Source: Xylophilus ampelinus
Lineage (GTDB): Bacteria; Pseudomonadota; Gammaproteobacteria; Burkholderiales; Burkholderiaceae_C
DNA: 31,791 nt
Reading direction: 5' to 3'
NCBI RefSeq assembly: GCF_901875635.1
Contig: NZ_CABFMN010000123.1
Coordinates: 1-31,791 of the forward strand
Translations under genes and position numbers: made by a program
Notes under the pieces: model-generated
What the model was told of the DNA's origin: nothing
Databases searched by the model: none
What the model saw: the letters and a program-made list of their open reading frames with translations, nothing else
Shown: positions 15,536 through 23,940 of the stretch, piece by piece
Layout of the letters: every line of letters begins with the position of its first letter
Position numbering within the stretch: position 1 is the first letter of the stretch

Positions 15536-17218
15536 ATGGAAGAAAAGCTAGTATCGATCTGTATTCCAGTCTTCAATGGGTCAAACTACCTTAAAAGCGC
15601 CATTGAGAGCGCGTTGGCGCAGGACTATGCGCACGTCGAAGTGGTCGTTGTGAACGACGGGTCGACCGATGGCGGCAAGACTGAGGCCATTGCAAGCGAG
15701 TACAGCGATCGCATCCGATACATCGCCCAGCCCAACAAAGGCGTTGCCGGCGCCTTGAACACTGCCATCGCCAACGCCCGCGGCGAATACTTCGCTTGGC
15801 TGAGCCACGATGACATTCATCTCCCGCACAAGACGCGGTCGCAGATGGACTTCTTGAAGAAGCTTGGTCGCCCGGACGCCTGCCTGTTCTCAGACTACGA
15901 TCTGATAGATCCTGACGACAAGCTCATCACGACGGTTCGACTGCCGATGGACCGGATCCGCCGATCGCCGAGAGTGCCGTTGCTCAACGGTTTGATCAAC
16001 GGATGCTCGCTGTTGATACCGATGCAGTATTTAAAGGACTTCGGACCATTCGACGAGCGGCTGAGGTTCACGCAGGACTACGATCTATGGAACAAGATCC
16101 TTGCGGAGCACGAATTCTTCCACCAGCCTGAAGTGCTGATCCGCTACCGCGTGCATCCTCAACAGGACACCCAAACTCAGAAGGTCGGACCAGAGTCGAA
16201 CCCGCTGTGGCGACGCATGATGGACGATCGCAGTCCAACACAGCGGGCTCAGATCTACGGCAGCTCCCAACGATTTTTTCAAGCGATCGGCGAGTTCTTG
16301 AAGCCGACCCCGATGGACTATGCGTCGCGCTATGCGCTTGAGGAAGCCCGCAGCGCAAGCAGCAAGAGTCTGACATCCGTCATCATCCCGTTCTTCAACG
16401 AAGTGCCCCTCGTCCATCGCGCCATTGCTAGTGTGCAGGCGCAGATCGATGCTACGGTGGAAATCATCGTGGTGAACGACGGCTCGACGGAGGATGTCAG
16501 TTCGCTGCAGCGCGAAGCGGACCGGGACGCCCGCATCAAACTTATACATCAGTCCAATCGCGGTGCCGCAGTAGCACGCAATCGCGGGATGATGAGTGCA
16601 AAGGGCGAATACATCGCCTTCCTTGATGCAGATGACACATTTCTGCCTCACAAGATCCGCCGACAGGTAGAGCTGATGCAGGAAGGCGGTGTGCTTTTCT
16701 CTCACACCAGCTACTACGTCAATTACCCTGGTAAGAAGCAGACGTTGGGCCGAATTCCGAGCGGCTTGCTTACAGGCGCCTGTTACCCGGGATTAATCGC
16801 ATCCTGCACGATCGCTGTCCCGACGGTGATGTTGCACCGCGCGATCGTCGACGAGGGATTCCTATTTCCGGCCGGCTTCCACCTTGGGGAGGACGTCCTT
16901 GCTTGGATCGATCTTGCTTCCAAATACTTACTGCTTGGCATTGAGGAGCCTCTGTCCGTAGTCGAGTGGGCACCGACCAGTGCGGCTCTCTCGCTGGACA
17001 AGCAGGTTCGAGGGGTATCGGCAGTGCTCGACCTTCTGACAAACCACCCGATGCACGGCAAGCACCATGTTGAGCTCGGGCGTCTCCGAGATTACCTGCG
17101 CATGACGACAAAGCAACTCAACGAACTACAGTCAGAAGACCCCGAAAAGCCGATGATTGACTATGCGTGGCGCACTCCCGGCGGTATCACCGCCGATGCT
17201 ATCGGGAGGCTGGCATGA
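15536..17218 (+). CDS. Tandem-domain family 2 glycosyltransferase
   Basis: A 560-residue protein with two GT-A (GT2) domains. Domain 1 (about 6-215) has SICIPVFNG, VVVNDGSTDG (37-46) and HDD (91-93) as the metal/nucleotide-binding motif. Domain 2 (about 280-500) has SVIIPFFNE, IIVVNDGSTED (310-320) and DADD (364-367). Both domains look active, so the protein could add two sugars in turn or make an alternating disaccharide. No membrane segment is seen; it is cytoplasmic or peripheral. It opens the glycan cluster. The ATG at 15536 is the first possible start, since an in-frame stop lies three codons upstream. The next gene overlaps its stop by four bases (ATGA). Confidence 0.9.
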   Translation: MEEKLVSICIPVFNGSNYLKSAIESALAQDYAHVEVVVVNDGSTDGGKTEAIASEYSDRIRYIAQPNKGVAGALNTAIANARGEYFAWLSHDDIHLPHKTRSQMDFLKKLGRPDACLFSDYDLIDPDDKLITTVRLPMDRIRRSPRVPLLNGLINGCSLLIPMQYLKDFGPFDERLRFTQDYDLWNKILAEHEFFHQPEVLIRYRVHPQQDTQTQKVGPESNPLWRRMMDDRSPTQRAQIYGSSQRFFQAIGEFLKPTPMDYASRYALEEARSASSKSLTSVIIPFFNEVPLVHRAIASVQAQIDATVEIIVVNDGSTEDVSSLQREADRDARIKLIHQSNRGAAVARNRGMMSAKGEYIAFLDADDTFLPHKIRRQVELMQEGGVLFSHTSYYVNYPGKKQTLGRIPSGLLTGACYPGLIASCTIAVPTVMLHRAIVDEGFLFPAGFHLGEDVLAWIDLASKYLLLGIEEPLSVVEWAPTSAALSLDKQVRGVSAVLDLLTNHPMHGKHHVELGRLRDYLRMTTKQLNELQSEDPEKPMIDYAWRTPGGITADAIGRLA

Positions 17219-18096
17219 CGAAGCGCGTGCTGGTTCTAGGTGTTTCGGGGATGCTCGGGCACGAAACCTTCCGCGTCCTGAGTGCACAAGGTGACCTTGA
17301 AGTGTACGGCGCTGCCCGGAGCGCCCAGGTGCTGCGCTTCTTCTCGTCAGAGGCTTCCGAGCGAATCGTCATCGGTACGGACGTTTTGGACATGGACGGG
17401 CTCACGCGGCTGCTGTCCAGCATCCGTCCCGACGTCGTGATCAATTGCGTGGGCCTCGTCAAGCAACTCGACAGTGCGAGTGATCCACTCGCCGCGCTGC
17501 CCCTGAATGCGCTTTTCCCCCATCGTCTTGCGAGGCTGGCCAAGCTGATGCAAGCGCGCGTGGTCCATATCAGCACGGACTGCGTATTTCGCGGAGACCG
17601 CGGCAACTATAAAGAGGACGATCCGCCCGATGCCGTCGACCTCTATGGACGGTCCAAGTTGCTCGGTGAGCTCGTCGAAGGCGACGACGTCATAACCCTG
17701 CGTACAAGCATCATCGGTCGCGAGCTTCAGGGACGGCACAGCTTGGTGGACTGGTTCCTTCACGCGTCTGGCAGTGTTAAGGGATTTTCGCAAGCGATTT
17801 TTTCCGGCCTCACGACGCATGAGCTCGCGAAAGTGATAGCTAAGGTGGTGTTGCCTCGCCCGGAAATTAATGGCCTCTGGCACGTTTCCTCGGCGCCAAT
17901 AGACAAGTTGAGCCTTCTTCAACTGCTCAACGAAATCTATCGGAAGGGTCTGACAATCAATCCGGACGCGACTTTCAAGATGGATCGATCGCTCGACAGC
18001 ACCCGGTTTACCGAAGCCACGGGTTACCTCGCCCCGTCATGGCGCGACATGATCACCACGATGCACGCAACCGACAGCAAGGAACAACATGACTGA
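17215..18096 (+). CDS. RmlD-like sugar-nucleotide reductase (SDR)
   Basis: A 293-residue extended short-chain dehydrogenase of the dTDP-4-dehydrorhamnose-reductase type. The cofactor motif is G-x2-G-x2-G at 9-15, STDCVFRG is at 120-127, and the catalytic Y144-x3-K148 follows. The next two genes are a UDP-GlcNAc 4,6-dehydratase/5-epimerase and a 2-epimerase, so it most likely reduces the 4-keto group of a UDP-2-acetamido-2,6-dideoxy-L-hexose. In described pathways a FnlB/WbjC-type reductase leads to UDP-L-FucNAc, and an RmlD-like reductase (WbvR/QnlB) leads to UDP-L-QuiNAc. The RmlD-like length favours L-QuiNAc, but this is inference. The start at 17215 has GGGAGG (17204-17209) upstream and overlaps the previous stop. 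Confidence 0.82.
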   Translation: MTKRVLVLGVSGMLGHETFRVLSAQGDLEVYGAARSAQVLRFFSSEASERIVIGTDVLDMDGLTRLLSSIRPDVVINCVGLVKQLDSASDPLAALPLNALFPHRLARLAKLMQARVVHISTDCVFRGDRGNYKEDDPPDAVDLYGRSKLLGELVEGDDVITLRTSIIGRELQGRHSLVDWFLHASGSVKGFSQAIFSGLTTHELAKVIAKVVLPRPEINGLWHVSSAPIDKLSLLQLLNEIYRKGLTINPDATFKMDRSLDSTRFTEATGYLAPSWRDMITTMHATDSKEQHD

Positions 18097-19129
18097 CGCA
18101 GTCCTCAACAACAAGACCGTGCTTATCACCGGGGGAACCGGTTCGTTCGGCCATGCCGTGGTGCGGCGCTTTCTGCGTTCCAACGTCAAGGAAATTCGCG
18201 TCCTATCGAGGGATGAGAAGAAGCAGGACGACATGAGGGCGCTTTTTTCCGACGCCCGATTGAAGTTCTACCTGGGCGACGTCAGGCACGAGGGATCAGT
18301 GCTTGAGGCCATGCGCAACACCCATCTTGTCTTTCACGCCGCCGCGCTCAAGCAGGTCCCATCTTGCGAATTTCATCCGATGGAAGCGGTGCGCACTAAC
18401 GTTCTGGGTGCCGAGAACGTCATCTCCGCCGCCGTCCAGTGCGGGGTGGAACGGTTGATCGCGCTGAGCACGGACAAGGCTGTCTATCCAATCAACGCGA
18501 TGGGCCAGTCCAAGGCATTGATGGAGAAGATCGTGGTCGCGCGCTCCCGCAGCGCTGGCAACACCGTCCTCTGCGCGACGCGTTACGGCAATGTCATGGC
18601 TTCCCGCGGTTCCGTCATTCCGCTGTTCATCCGCCAACTCCGCGAGGGCCGAGACATCACTATCACTGACCCGACGATGACCAGATTCCTGATGTCGCTC
18701 GATGAGTCGGTCGATCTGGTGCTGTTTGCATATGCCAACGGACAACAAGGCGACATCTTCGTGCAGAAAGCGCCCGCTTCTACGGTCGAGGTTCTGGCTC
18801 AGGCTTTGCAGCGGATGTTTGGCGGTGGCAGTTCGGCTATCAAGGTGATTGGCACCCGGCACGGCGAAAAGCTCTACGAAACTTTGGTCGCGCGTGAAGA
18901 AATGGCTCGTGCCGACGACCTGGGCAACTATTACCGGGTTCCCGCCGACGCTCGCGATTTGAACTATTCGAAGTTCACTACCTCTGGCGAACGCAGCATC
19001 AGCGAGGCCGAGGACTACACCAGCCACAACACGCGCCGGCTCAACGTGGACGAAGTGGTCGCGGTTCTCGAACGACTCGAGTACGTGCAGAACGCCAAGG
19101 CCGGGATTGCCGAGGCGTCGGGAGAGTGA
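18089..19129 (+). CDS. UDP-GlcNAc 4,6-dehydratase/5-epimerase (FnlA/WbjB/CapE family)
   Basis: A 346-residue NAD(P)-dependent SDR that starts conversion of UDP-GlcNAc by removing water across C4-C6 and inverting C5. It has the Rossmann motif GGTGSFG (15-21), HAAALKQVPSCE (83-94), STDKAV (127-132), and the M138-x3-K142 that replaces the usual YxxxK in the short CapE/FlaA1-type dehydratases. Length fits CapE/WbjB (about 340). It overlaps the reductase gene by 8 bp. The product is a 4-keto sugar for the reductase and then the 2-epimerase. Confidence 0.9.
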   Translation: MTDAVLNNKTVLITGGTGSFGHAVVRRFLRSNVKEIRVLSRDEKKQDDMRALFSDARLKFYLGDVRHEGSVLEAMRNTHLVFHAAALKQVPSCEFHPMEAVRTNVLGAENVISAAVQCGVERLIALSTDKAVYPINAMGQSKALMEKIVVARSRSAGNTVLCATRYGNVMASRGSVIPLFIRQLREGRDITITDPTMTRFLMSLDESVDLVLFAYANGQQGDIFVQKAPASTVEVLAQALQRMFGGGSSAIKVIGTRHGEKLYETLVAREEMARADDLGNYYRVPADARDLNYSKFTTSGERSISEAEDYTSHNTRRLNVDEVVAVLERLEYVQNAKAGIAEASGE

Positions 19130-19130
19130 C

Positions 19131-20276
19131 ATGCGCAAGGTCATGACGATCGTTGGCACGCGCCCGGAACTCATCAAGATGAGCGCAGTAATCGGGCGCC
19201 TGGACAGATTGACAGAGCATGTTCTCGTGCACACCGGTCAGAACTACGACTATGCGCTTAATCAGGTTTTTTTTGACGACCTGGGTATTCGAAAGCCAGA
19301 TCATTTTCTTGAGGTCGCGGGCTCGAAGGCTGTGGAGACGATCTCCAACGTGATCCTTAAGGTCGATGGCATCCTTGAGGCAGAACAACCTGAAGCCGTA
19401 CTCATTTACGGAGACACCAACTCCGGCTTGGCGGTCATTGCGGCAAAGCGACGCAAGATACCGGTCTTTCATATGGAAGCCGGGAATCGGTGCTTTGATC
19501 AGCGCGTTCCCGAAGAACTCAATCGCAAGGTCATCGATCATTTGAGCGACGTCAACATGACGCTCACGGAGCACGCGAGGCGTTACCTGCTTGCCGAAGG
19601 TCTGCCTCCCGAGACGACCTTCGTTGTGGGCTCGCACATGGAAGAAGTGCTCGCTCTTCATGCCGAGCGAATTCGAGCGTCTTCGATACTGGCCCGGCTA
19701 GCCCTGACGCCCGGCAATTACTTCATCGTGAGCGCGCATCGCGAAGAGAACGTCGACGATACCGAGCGGCTCTCCGCGCTTTTGGATTGCCTGGATCGAC
19801 TGGCGACGACCCATCGCAAGCCTGTCATCGTATCCACGCATCCTCGCACCAAGAATCGCATGGATGCTCTGGCCGGCCATCGCTCTCGACGACGCGACAG
19901 TAACGATCTGGTCCGATTTCTAGATCCGTTCGGCTTTACCGACTACATCCATCTGCAACAGCATGCAGCGTGCGTCCTGTCAGACAGCGGGACGATCACT
20001 GAAGAAGCGTCGCTCCTGAACTTTCCTGCAGTGACCATGCGTGAGTCCCACGAACGGCCAGAGGGCATGGATGCGGGTACGCTCATCATGTGCGCGCTCA
20101 ATCCCGATCGGCTTCTGGACGCCGTGCGCTGTGCGACTGACCAGCAGGGCCACCAGCGAAGGTTCGCCGGCTCGGTGCAGGACTATAAGGGAGGCGACGT
20201 CTCCGCCAAGGTGGTCAAGATTGTCCTCTCGTACATCGACTACATCAATAACCGTGTCTGGCACAAGCCAAACTGA
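19131..20276 (+). CDS. UDP-N-acetylglucosamine 2-epimerase family (FnlC/WbjD/CapG-like)
   Basis: A 381-residue non-hydrolysing UDP-HexNAc 2-epimerase with the GT-B fold: GTRPE (9-13), D95 (YGDTNS), HMEAGNRCFDQRVPEELNR (114-132), SAHREENVD and SDSGTITEEA. The NRCFDQRVPEE wording, in place of the classical GLRTGD..., is what I associate with the FnlC/CapG branch that acts on 6-deoxy sugars. With the two preceding genes it would complete a UDP-2-acetamido-2,6-dideoxy-L-hexose such as L-QuiNAc or L-FucNAc. It starts 1 bp after the previous stop, with GGAGAG (19121-19126) upstream. Confidence 0.9.
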   Translation: MRKVMTIVGTRPELIKMSAVIGRLDRLTEHVLVHTGQNYDYALNQVFFDDLGIRKPDHFLEVAGSKAVETISNVILKVDGILEAEQPEAVLIYGDTNSGLAVIAAKRRKIPVFHMEAGNRCFDQRVPEELNRKVIDHLSDVNMTLTEHARRYLLAEGLPPETTFVVGSHMEEVLALHAERIRASSILARLALTPGNYFIVSAHREENVDDTERLSALLDCLDRLATTHRKPVIVSTHPRTKNRMDALAGHRSRRRDSNDLVRFLDPFGFTDYIHLQQHAACVLSDSGTITEEASLLNFPAVTMRESHERPEGMDAGTLIMCALNPDRLLDAVRCATDQQGHQRRFAGSVQDYKGGDVSAKVVKIVLSYIDYINNRVWHKPN

Positions 20277-20294
20277 TTGCCTACGAGCAACCCG

Positions 20295-21560
20295 ATGAAA
20301 TCCATTGCCAAAAAGGCTGCACTGTCTTTGCCTCCGCTAAGGAAGCTATATGACTTCGCAATGTTCCATGCTCAGGGACACACCGAGAGTCAGCGACAAC
20401 TGGCTCTATGCCAGCAACAGCTGACCCTATGCCAGCAACAGCTCGCGAGCATGCAAGCGCAATTGTCGAGCGCTGAGACAGATTTCGGCCAGCAGCGCGA
20501 AACGCTGGAACTGCAGTTGTATGTGATGCGCAGCGATCTGCAGCGGGCCGCCGTGCGCAACGAAGCGCTCTCTGTCGCGTTGAGCGAACTGGAATCTCAG
20601 GTTTCACAGGCTCGCCAGCTGGCCTCCCTATACGAGGCGCTGTCCTCGCAAGTCGACGTTGGCTTGCAAGTGATTCGCGACACCAACGAGAAGGTAGTGA
20701 CCACAGCCGAGAAGCACTCCTTCGAGCTTTCTACGACCTACGCCAAGCTGGCGGGGCGTCTAACGATGATAGAATCGTCGGCGCGTCTCGCCGATGCCGC
20801 GTCGCGAGGAGCGTCGTCTCACGATGAGGCATCTACGCGATATCTCGATCTTTTAGAACGCGCGCTGACGGGTCAGCTTTGGGACGACTCTCCGATTGAC
20901 CCCTGGTCTGCCGGTTACGATCCCGAAGTGCGCGCGATTGGGCGAGACTGGCCGAAGTCTGCGATCACGATGATCGGCACTGCGCGACTTCGCAATTTCA
21001 GAAGCCTGATCGAACAATCTCTAGCAGCGGGCACTCCCGGCGACATCCTTGAGGCCGGCGTCTGGCGCGGTGGGGCATGCGTACTCGCTCGAGCGATCCT
21101 CGCAGCCAGAGGAGCTTCCGACCGACTGGTTTGGGTCGCTGATTCCTTCATGGGCTTGCCGCAGCCGGACGACCGCTATCCGGCTGATGCGGGCGACCGG
21201 CACAGCACTTTCGAAGAGTTGCAGGTATCGCTCGACGCTGTGAAAGAGAACTTTCGCAAGTTTGACCTTCTGGACGATCGAGTCAGATTCCTCCCAGGCT
21301 GGTTCGAAGACACGTTGCCGGGTGCACCGATCGAAGCACTGTCTGTCCTGCGCTTGGATGGCGACATGTATTCTTCGACCATTCAGACGCTGGATGCGCT
21401 GTATGCCAAGGTTTCGGTCGGCGGCTACGTCATCGTCGACGATTACATCCTTCAAGGTTGTCGACGTGCCGTAGATGACTTCCGGCGCGACCATCGCATC
21501 GAAGACGCATTGCACGAGATCGATGGGGCAGCCGTCTACTGGCAGAAGACTGCGCGCTGA
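20295..21560 (+). CDS. TylF/MycF-type methyltransferase with N-terminal coiled coil
   Basis: A 421-residue protein in two parts. Residues about 30-110 are a Gln/Leu-rich coiled coil with exact heptads (Leu at 36, 43, 50 and 57; the heptad LxLCQQQ is duplicated). Residues about 190-421 are a TylF-type SAM-dependent O-methyltransferase: DILEAGVWRGG (250-260) binds SAM, and D355/D357 (RLDGDMYSS) with D382/D383 (IVDDY) match the Mg2+ and catalytic acidic residues of MycF. It probably methylates a sugar hydroxyl of the cluster's glycan. A TTG at 20277 would add six residues. The DNA repeat behind the heptads is 17 bp (20406-20422 and 20427-20443). The coiled coil may oligomerise it or dock it to a partner. 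Confidence 0.85.
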   Translation: MKSIAKKAALSLPPLRKLYDFAMFHAQGHTESQRQLALCQQQLTLCQQQLASMQAQLSSAETDFGQQRETLELQLYVMRSDLQRAAVRNEALSVALSELESQVSQARQLASLYEALSSQVDVGLQVIRDTNEKVVTTAEKHSFELSTTYAKLAGRLTMIESSARLADAASRGASSHDEASTRYLDLLERALTGQLWDDSPIDPWSAGYDPEVRAIGRDWPKSAITMIGTARLRNFRSLIEQSLAAGTPGDILEAGVWRGGACVLARAILAARGASDRLVWVADSFMGLPQPDDRYPADAGDRHSTFEELQVSLDAVKENFRKFDLLDDRVRFLPGWFEDTLPGAPIEALSVLRLDGDMYSSTIQTLDALYAKVSVGGYVIVDDYILQGCRRAVDDFRRDHRIEDALHEIDGAAVYWQKTAR

Positions 21561-21587
21561 TCGCCGCACAGTCAACGCGATCTTTCG

Positions 21588-23192
21588 ATGACTTGGCGCG
21601 AAGCAATCACTGTCGCCGACTGGGAATTGGAGGTCGCGCGTTCTTTTTTTGATCCCATTTTCTACCTCCAGCACAACGAAGATGTTCGTGCGGCGGGCAC
21701 TGATGCGTTCGATCATTTCATGACGTACGGTGCTTGGGAGGGCCGACGGCCCTGCCCGGGTATCGACATGCTCGAGTACCTAGTCCTCGTACCCGATGAA
21801 GAGCGCCCGCGCCAGCACCCATTTGTACATCTACTGCGCCATGGCTTGGGGCGGTACGTTTCCAACGCGGGTTTGCCCGCGGAGGCATTCCGCGCTGCAC
21901 TCAGCCGAGCGCCGATGACCGCCGCATCGCGGCGCCTTACACCTGTCAGCGTTGCTCCCGTTGCAGAACTCGACGCGTCTGCGTTGAAGGAAGCCATCGG
22001 CGAAGCATTGAATGACACGCCACGCGGCATCGTCGTATCGCTTAGCCATACCCATTACCTGAGTGTGACAGGCGGAACGGAGAACGTCATTGCTGCCGAA
22101 GCTGCCGCTTTCGTGCAGCTGCGCTGGTGCTATCTGCACGTCTGCCCATTGCCTACAAGCCACGACTCGCCGGCCCAAGGCGAAGACTCTGGAAGATCAT
22201 TGCTCGTCTCATGCAATGGCCGGCGCATCGGTCTCACGCACGCAGAGGCTCTAGCGGGGTTCGTTGCAACGCACTCCATCCATCTCGGCCGCCCCTCGCA
22301 ACTCGTCGTCCATCATTTGATGGGATTCGACTTTGCGAACGTTCAAGTATTGGCGCAGGCCTGCGGCAGCCGGCCCCCCATGATATGGACGCACGATTTC
22401 TACACGCTATGCGTGGACCCGTTTCTCATGCGAAACGATGTCCAATTCTGTGGCGCACCGGCAAGCGATTCGTCGGCCTGCACCGTATGTGTCAAGGGAG
22501 AGGCCAGGAAAGCGCACCTACGTGCGATGCAAAGTCTGTTCAAAAGGCTCCAGCCGGTGGTCGTGGCACCATCGCCGATCATGCAGCGCGCATGGGCCGC
22601 CAGCAGCAGCCTAGATCACCGTTCATCGATGGTCGTTCCGCTTGCCGAGTTGACGCTGGGCATACCTGAGAGAATCGAGCGTGGCTCCAGCGAGCCGCTT
22701 CGCGTAGCGTACCTGGGGCCACCCCTGTCGGTTAAGGGATGGGTGACGTTCCAAAGGCTGGTCGAACTTGCAGGCTCGGACGCACGCTATGCGTTCTTCA
22801 GATTTGGTTATGGCGTCGAGCACGTGCCGAACGTCACTGAAGTAGCTGTCAAGGTCACCGCAGAGGATCCGGACGCGATGATCCGGGCGGTATCGGAGAG
22901 CCGCATAGACGTGGTAATCAGTTGGTCTGAATGTTTCGAATCATTTTCATACGTCACTTGTGAAGCTTTGGCCGCTGGCGCCATGGTCATCGCGCGTGCT
23001 GGCGCTGGCAACGTCCCGGCACTGGCGGCCTCAGCCGGCGACGGGTCTCGCGGAATCGTGGTTCGCTCCGAAGTGGAGCTGTTCGCACTTTTTCTATCGG
23101 GTTCGGCCCTCGACCTCGCCGGACGGCGCCTCACGAGGGGCGAAGTGCGCCGCACTCCCGGCTGTGCGCCCCAGGTAGTTTCCATTGTTTAA
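21588..23192 (+). CDS. Family 4-like glycosyltransferase with N-terminal FDPxFYLxxNxDV domain
   Basis: A 534-residue protein. Residues 21-58 (FDPIFYLQHNEDV...HFMTYGAWEGRRP) match a short repeat-like module seen at the front of some bacterial polysaccharide glycosyltransferases and surface proteins. The catalytic part begins near SHTHYLSVTGGTEN (153-166), a GT-B acceptor-side motif. A middle insert with HDFYTLC (269-275) and four spaced Cys (C275, C288, C298, C301) resembles a metal-binding knuckle. The C-terminal half has YLGPPLSVKGW and ESFSYVTCE, the E-x7-E motif of retaining GT4 enzymes. The donor and acceptor sugars are unknown. It begins 27 bp after the methyltransferase; the next frame overlaps its stop. 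Confidence 0.82.
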   Translation: MTWREAITVADWELEVARSFFDPIFYLQHNEDVRAAGTDAFDHFMTYGAWEGRRPCPGIDMLEYLVLVPDEERPRQHPFVHLLRHGLGRYVSNAGLPAEAFRAALSRAPMTAASRRLTPVSVAPVAELDASALKEAIGEALNDTPRGIVVSLSHTHYLSVTGGTENVIAAEAAAFVQLRWCYLHVCPLPTSHDSPAQGEDSGRSLLVSCNGRRIGLTHAEALAGFVATHSIHLGRPSQLVVHHLMGFDFANVQVLAQACGSRPPMIWTHDFYTLCVDPFLMRNDVQFCGAPASDSSACTVCVKGEARKAHLRAMQSLFKRLQPVVVAPSPIMQRAWAASSSLDHRSSMVVPLAELTLGIPERIERGSSEPLRVAYLGPPLSVKGWVTFQRLVELAGSDARYAFFRFGYGVEHVPNVTEVAVKVTAEDPDAMIRAVSESRIDVVISWSECFESFSYVTCEALAAGAMVIARAGAGNVPALAASAGDGSRGIVVRSEVELFALFLSGSALDLAGRRLTRGEVRRTPGCAPQVVSIV

Positions 23193-23940
23193 GGTTCATT
23201 GCTTCATGCTGGCTACCCGTGCGCTCAGCGCGGAGGCAAGCGTAGCGGCGATCACGATACGCAAACGTCATCCCACATGGATTTTCTGGCTGGTGACGAC
23301 TGACGGCTTGGTCGCACCATGGCGCGACACGACGCATGCAGCCTTCGACAATGTCATCGGTTTGCAGGCACTGGCGGTACACACGGCAGGCGTGACGGGC
23401 AACGACTGTAAGCATGGGCGCGGAGTGCGTCGCATCGGGTCGGCCTTTCGTGCCATTTTCGAGCACGGTGCGGATCTGGCCATGCTTGTTAATCCGCATC
23501 ATGTGTGGTTCGCCAATCTTCCGGTCGACCCCGTTTTGTCTGGTGCCGCACAATTCGTGTGCTTTTTTGACGATTTCGTCCCACTGCAGTCCGACGTCTG
23601 CGGATCGGTCGCGCTGCTCGGGCTGGAACGCGGGGCAGACATCGAGCAAGTGGTCGCCCAGGCCGCGATCAATGCACGTTCAAACCCGGTGCCGCCCCGT
23701 ACGCCTAGCGGCGTGATCGGTCTAAGTGCTTGCGGCATGCAGAGGCATCCAGCGCGCTTCGACGTCGACGGTCAACTTCGCTGGGGCAGCCATACGGTTA
23801 GAAGCGTCAACTTTTCTAACCTGCCGATGAGTGAGGCCGAGCGGTCTGCCGTCGACACAACGTGGTTGGAATTGCGGCGCTGGTATAGGCAAGAGCTCAG
23901 CCGTTTCGGCTCGTACGTACCCGATAAGACATCGAAATGA
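23185..23940 (+). CDS. Unrecognised protein of glycan cluster, possible GT-A-like fold
   Basis: A 251-residue protein without a family I can name. The opening KVHCFMLATRALS followed by a helix and HPTWIFWLVTTDG resembles the first Rossmann strand-helix-strand of nucleotide-diphospho-sugar transferases, and FFDDF (around 126-130) is a possible acidic metal site, but a clear DxD is missing. That strand is complete only if translation begins at the TTG at 23185, which overlaps the previous stop by 8 bp; an ATG at 23206 would cut it. Its stop overlaps the next start (ATGA). A transferase role is inference. Confidence 0.6.
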   Translation: MFKVHCFMLATRALSAEASVAAITIRKRHPTWIFWLVTTDGLVAPWRDTTHAAFDNVIGLQALAVHTAGVTGNDCKHGRGVRRIGSAFRAIFEHGADLAMLVNPHHVWFANLPVDPVLSGAAQFVCFFDDFVPLQSDVCGSVALLGLERGADIEQVVAQAAINARSNPVPPRTPSGVIGLSACGMQRHPARFDVDGQLRWGSHTVRSVNFSNLPMSEAERSAVDTTWLELRRWYRQELSRFGSYVPDKTSK

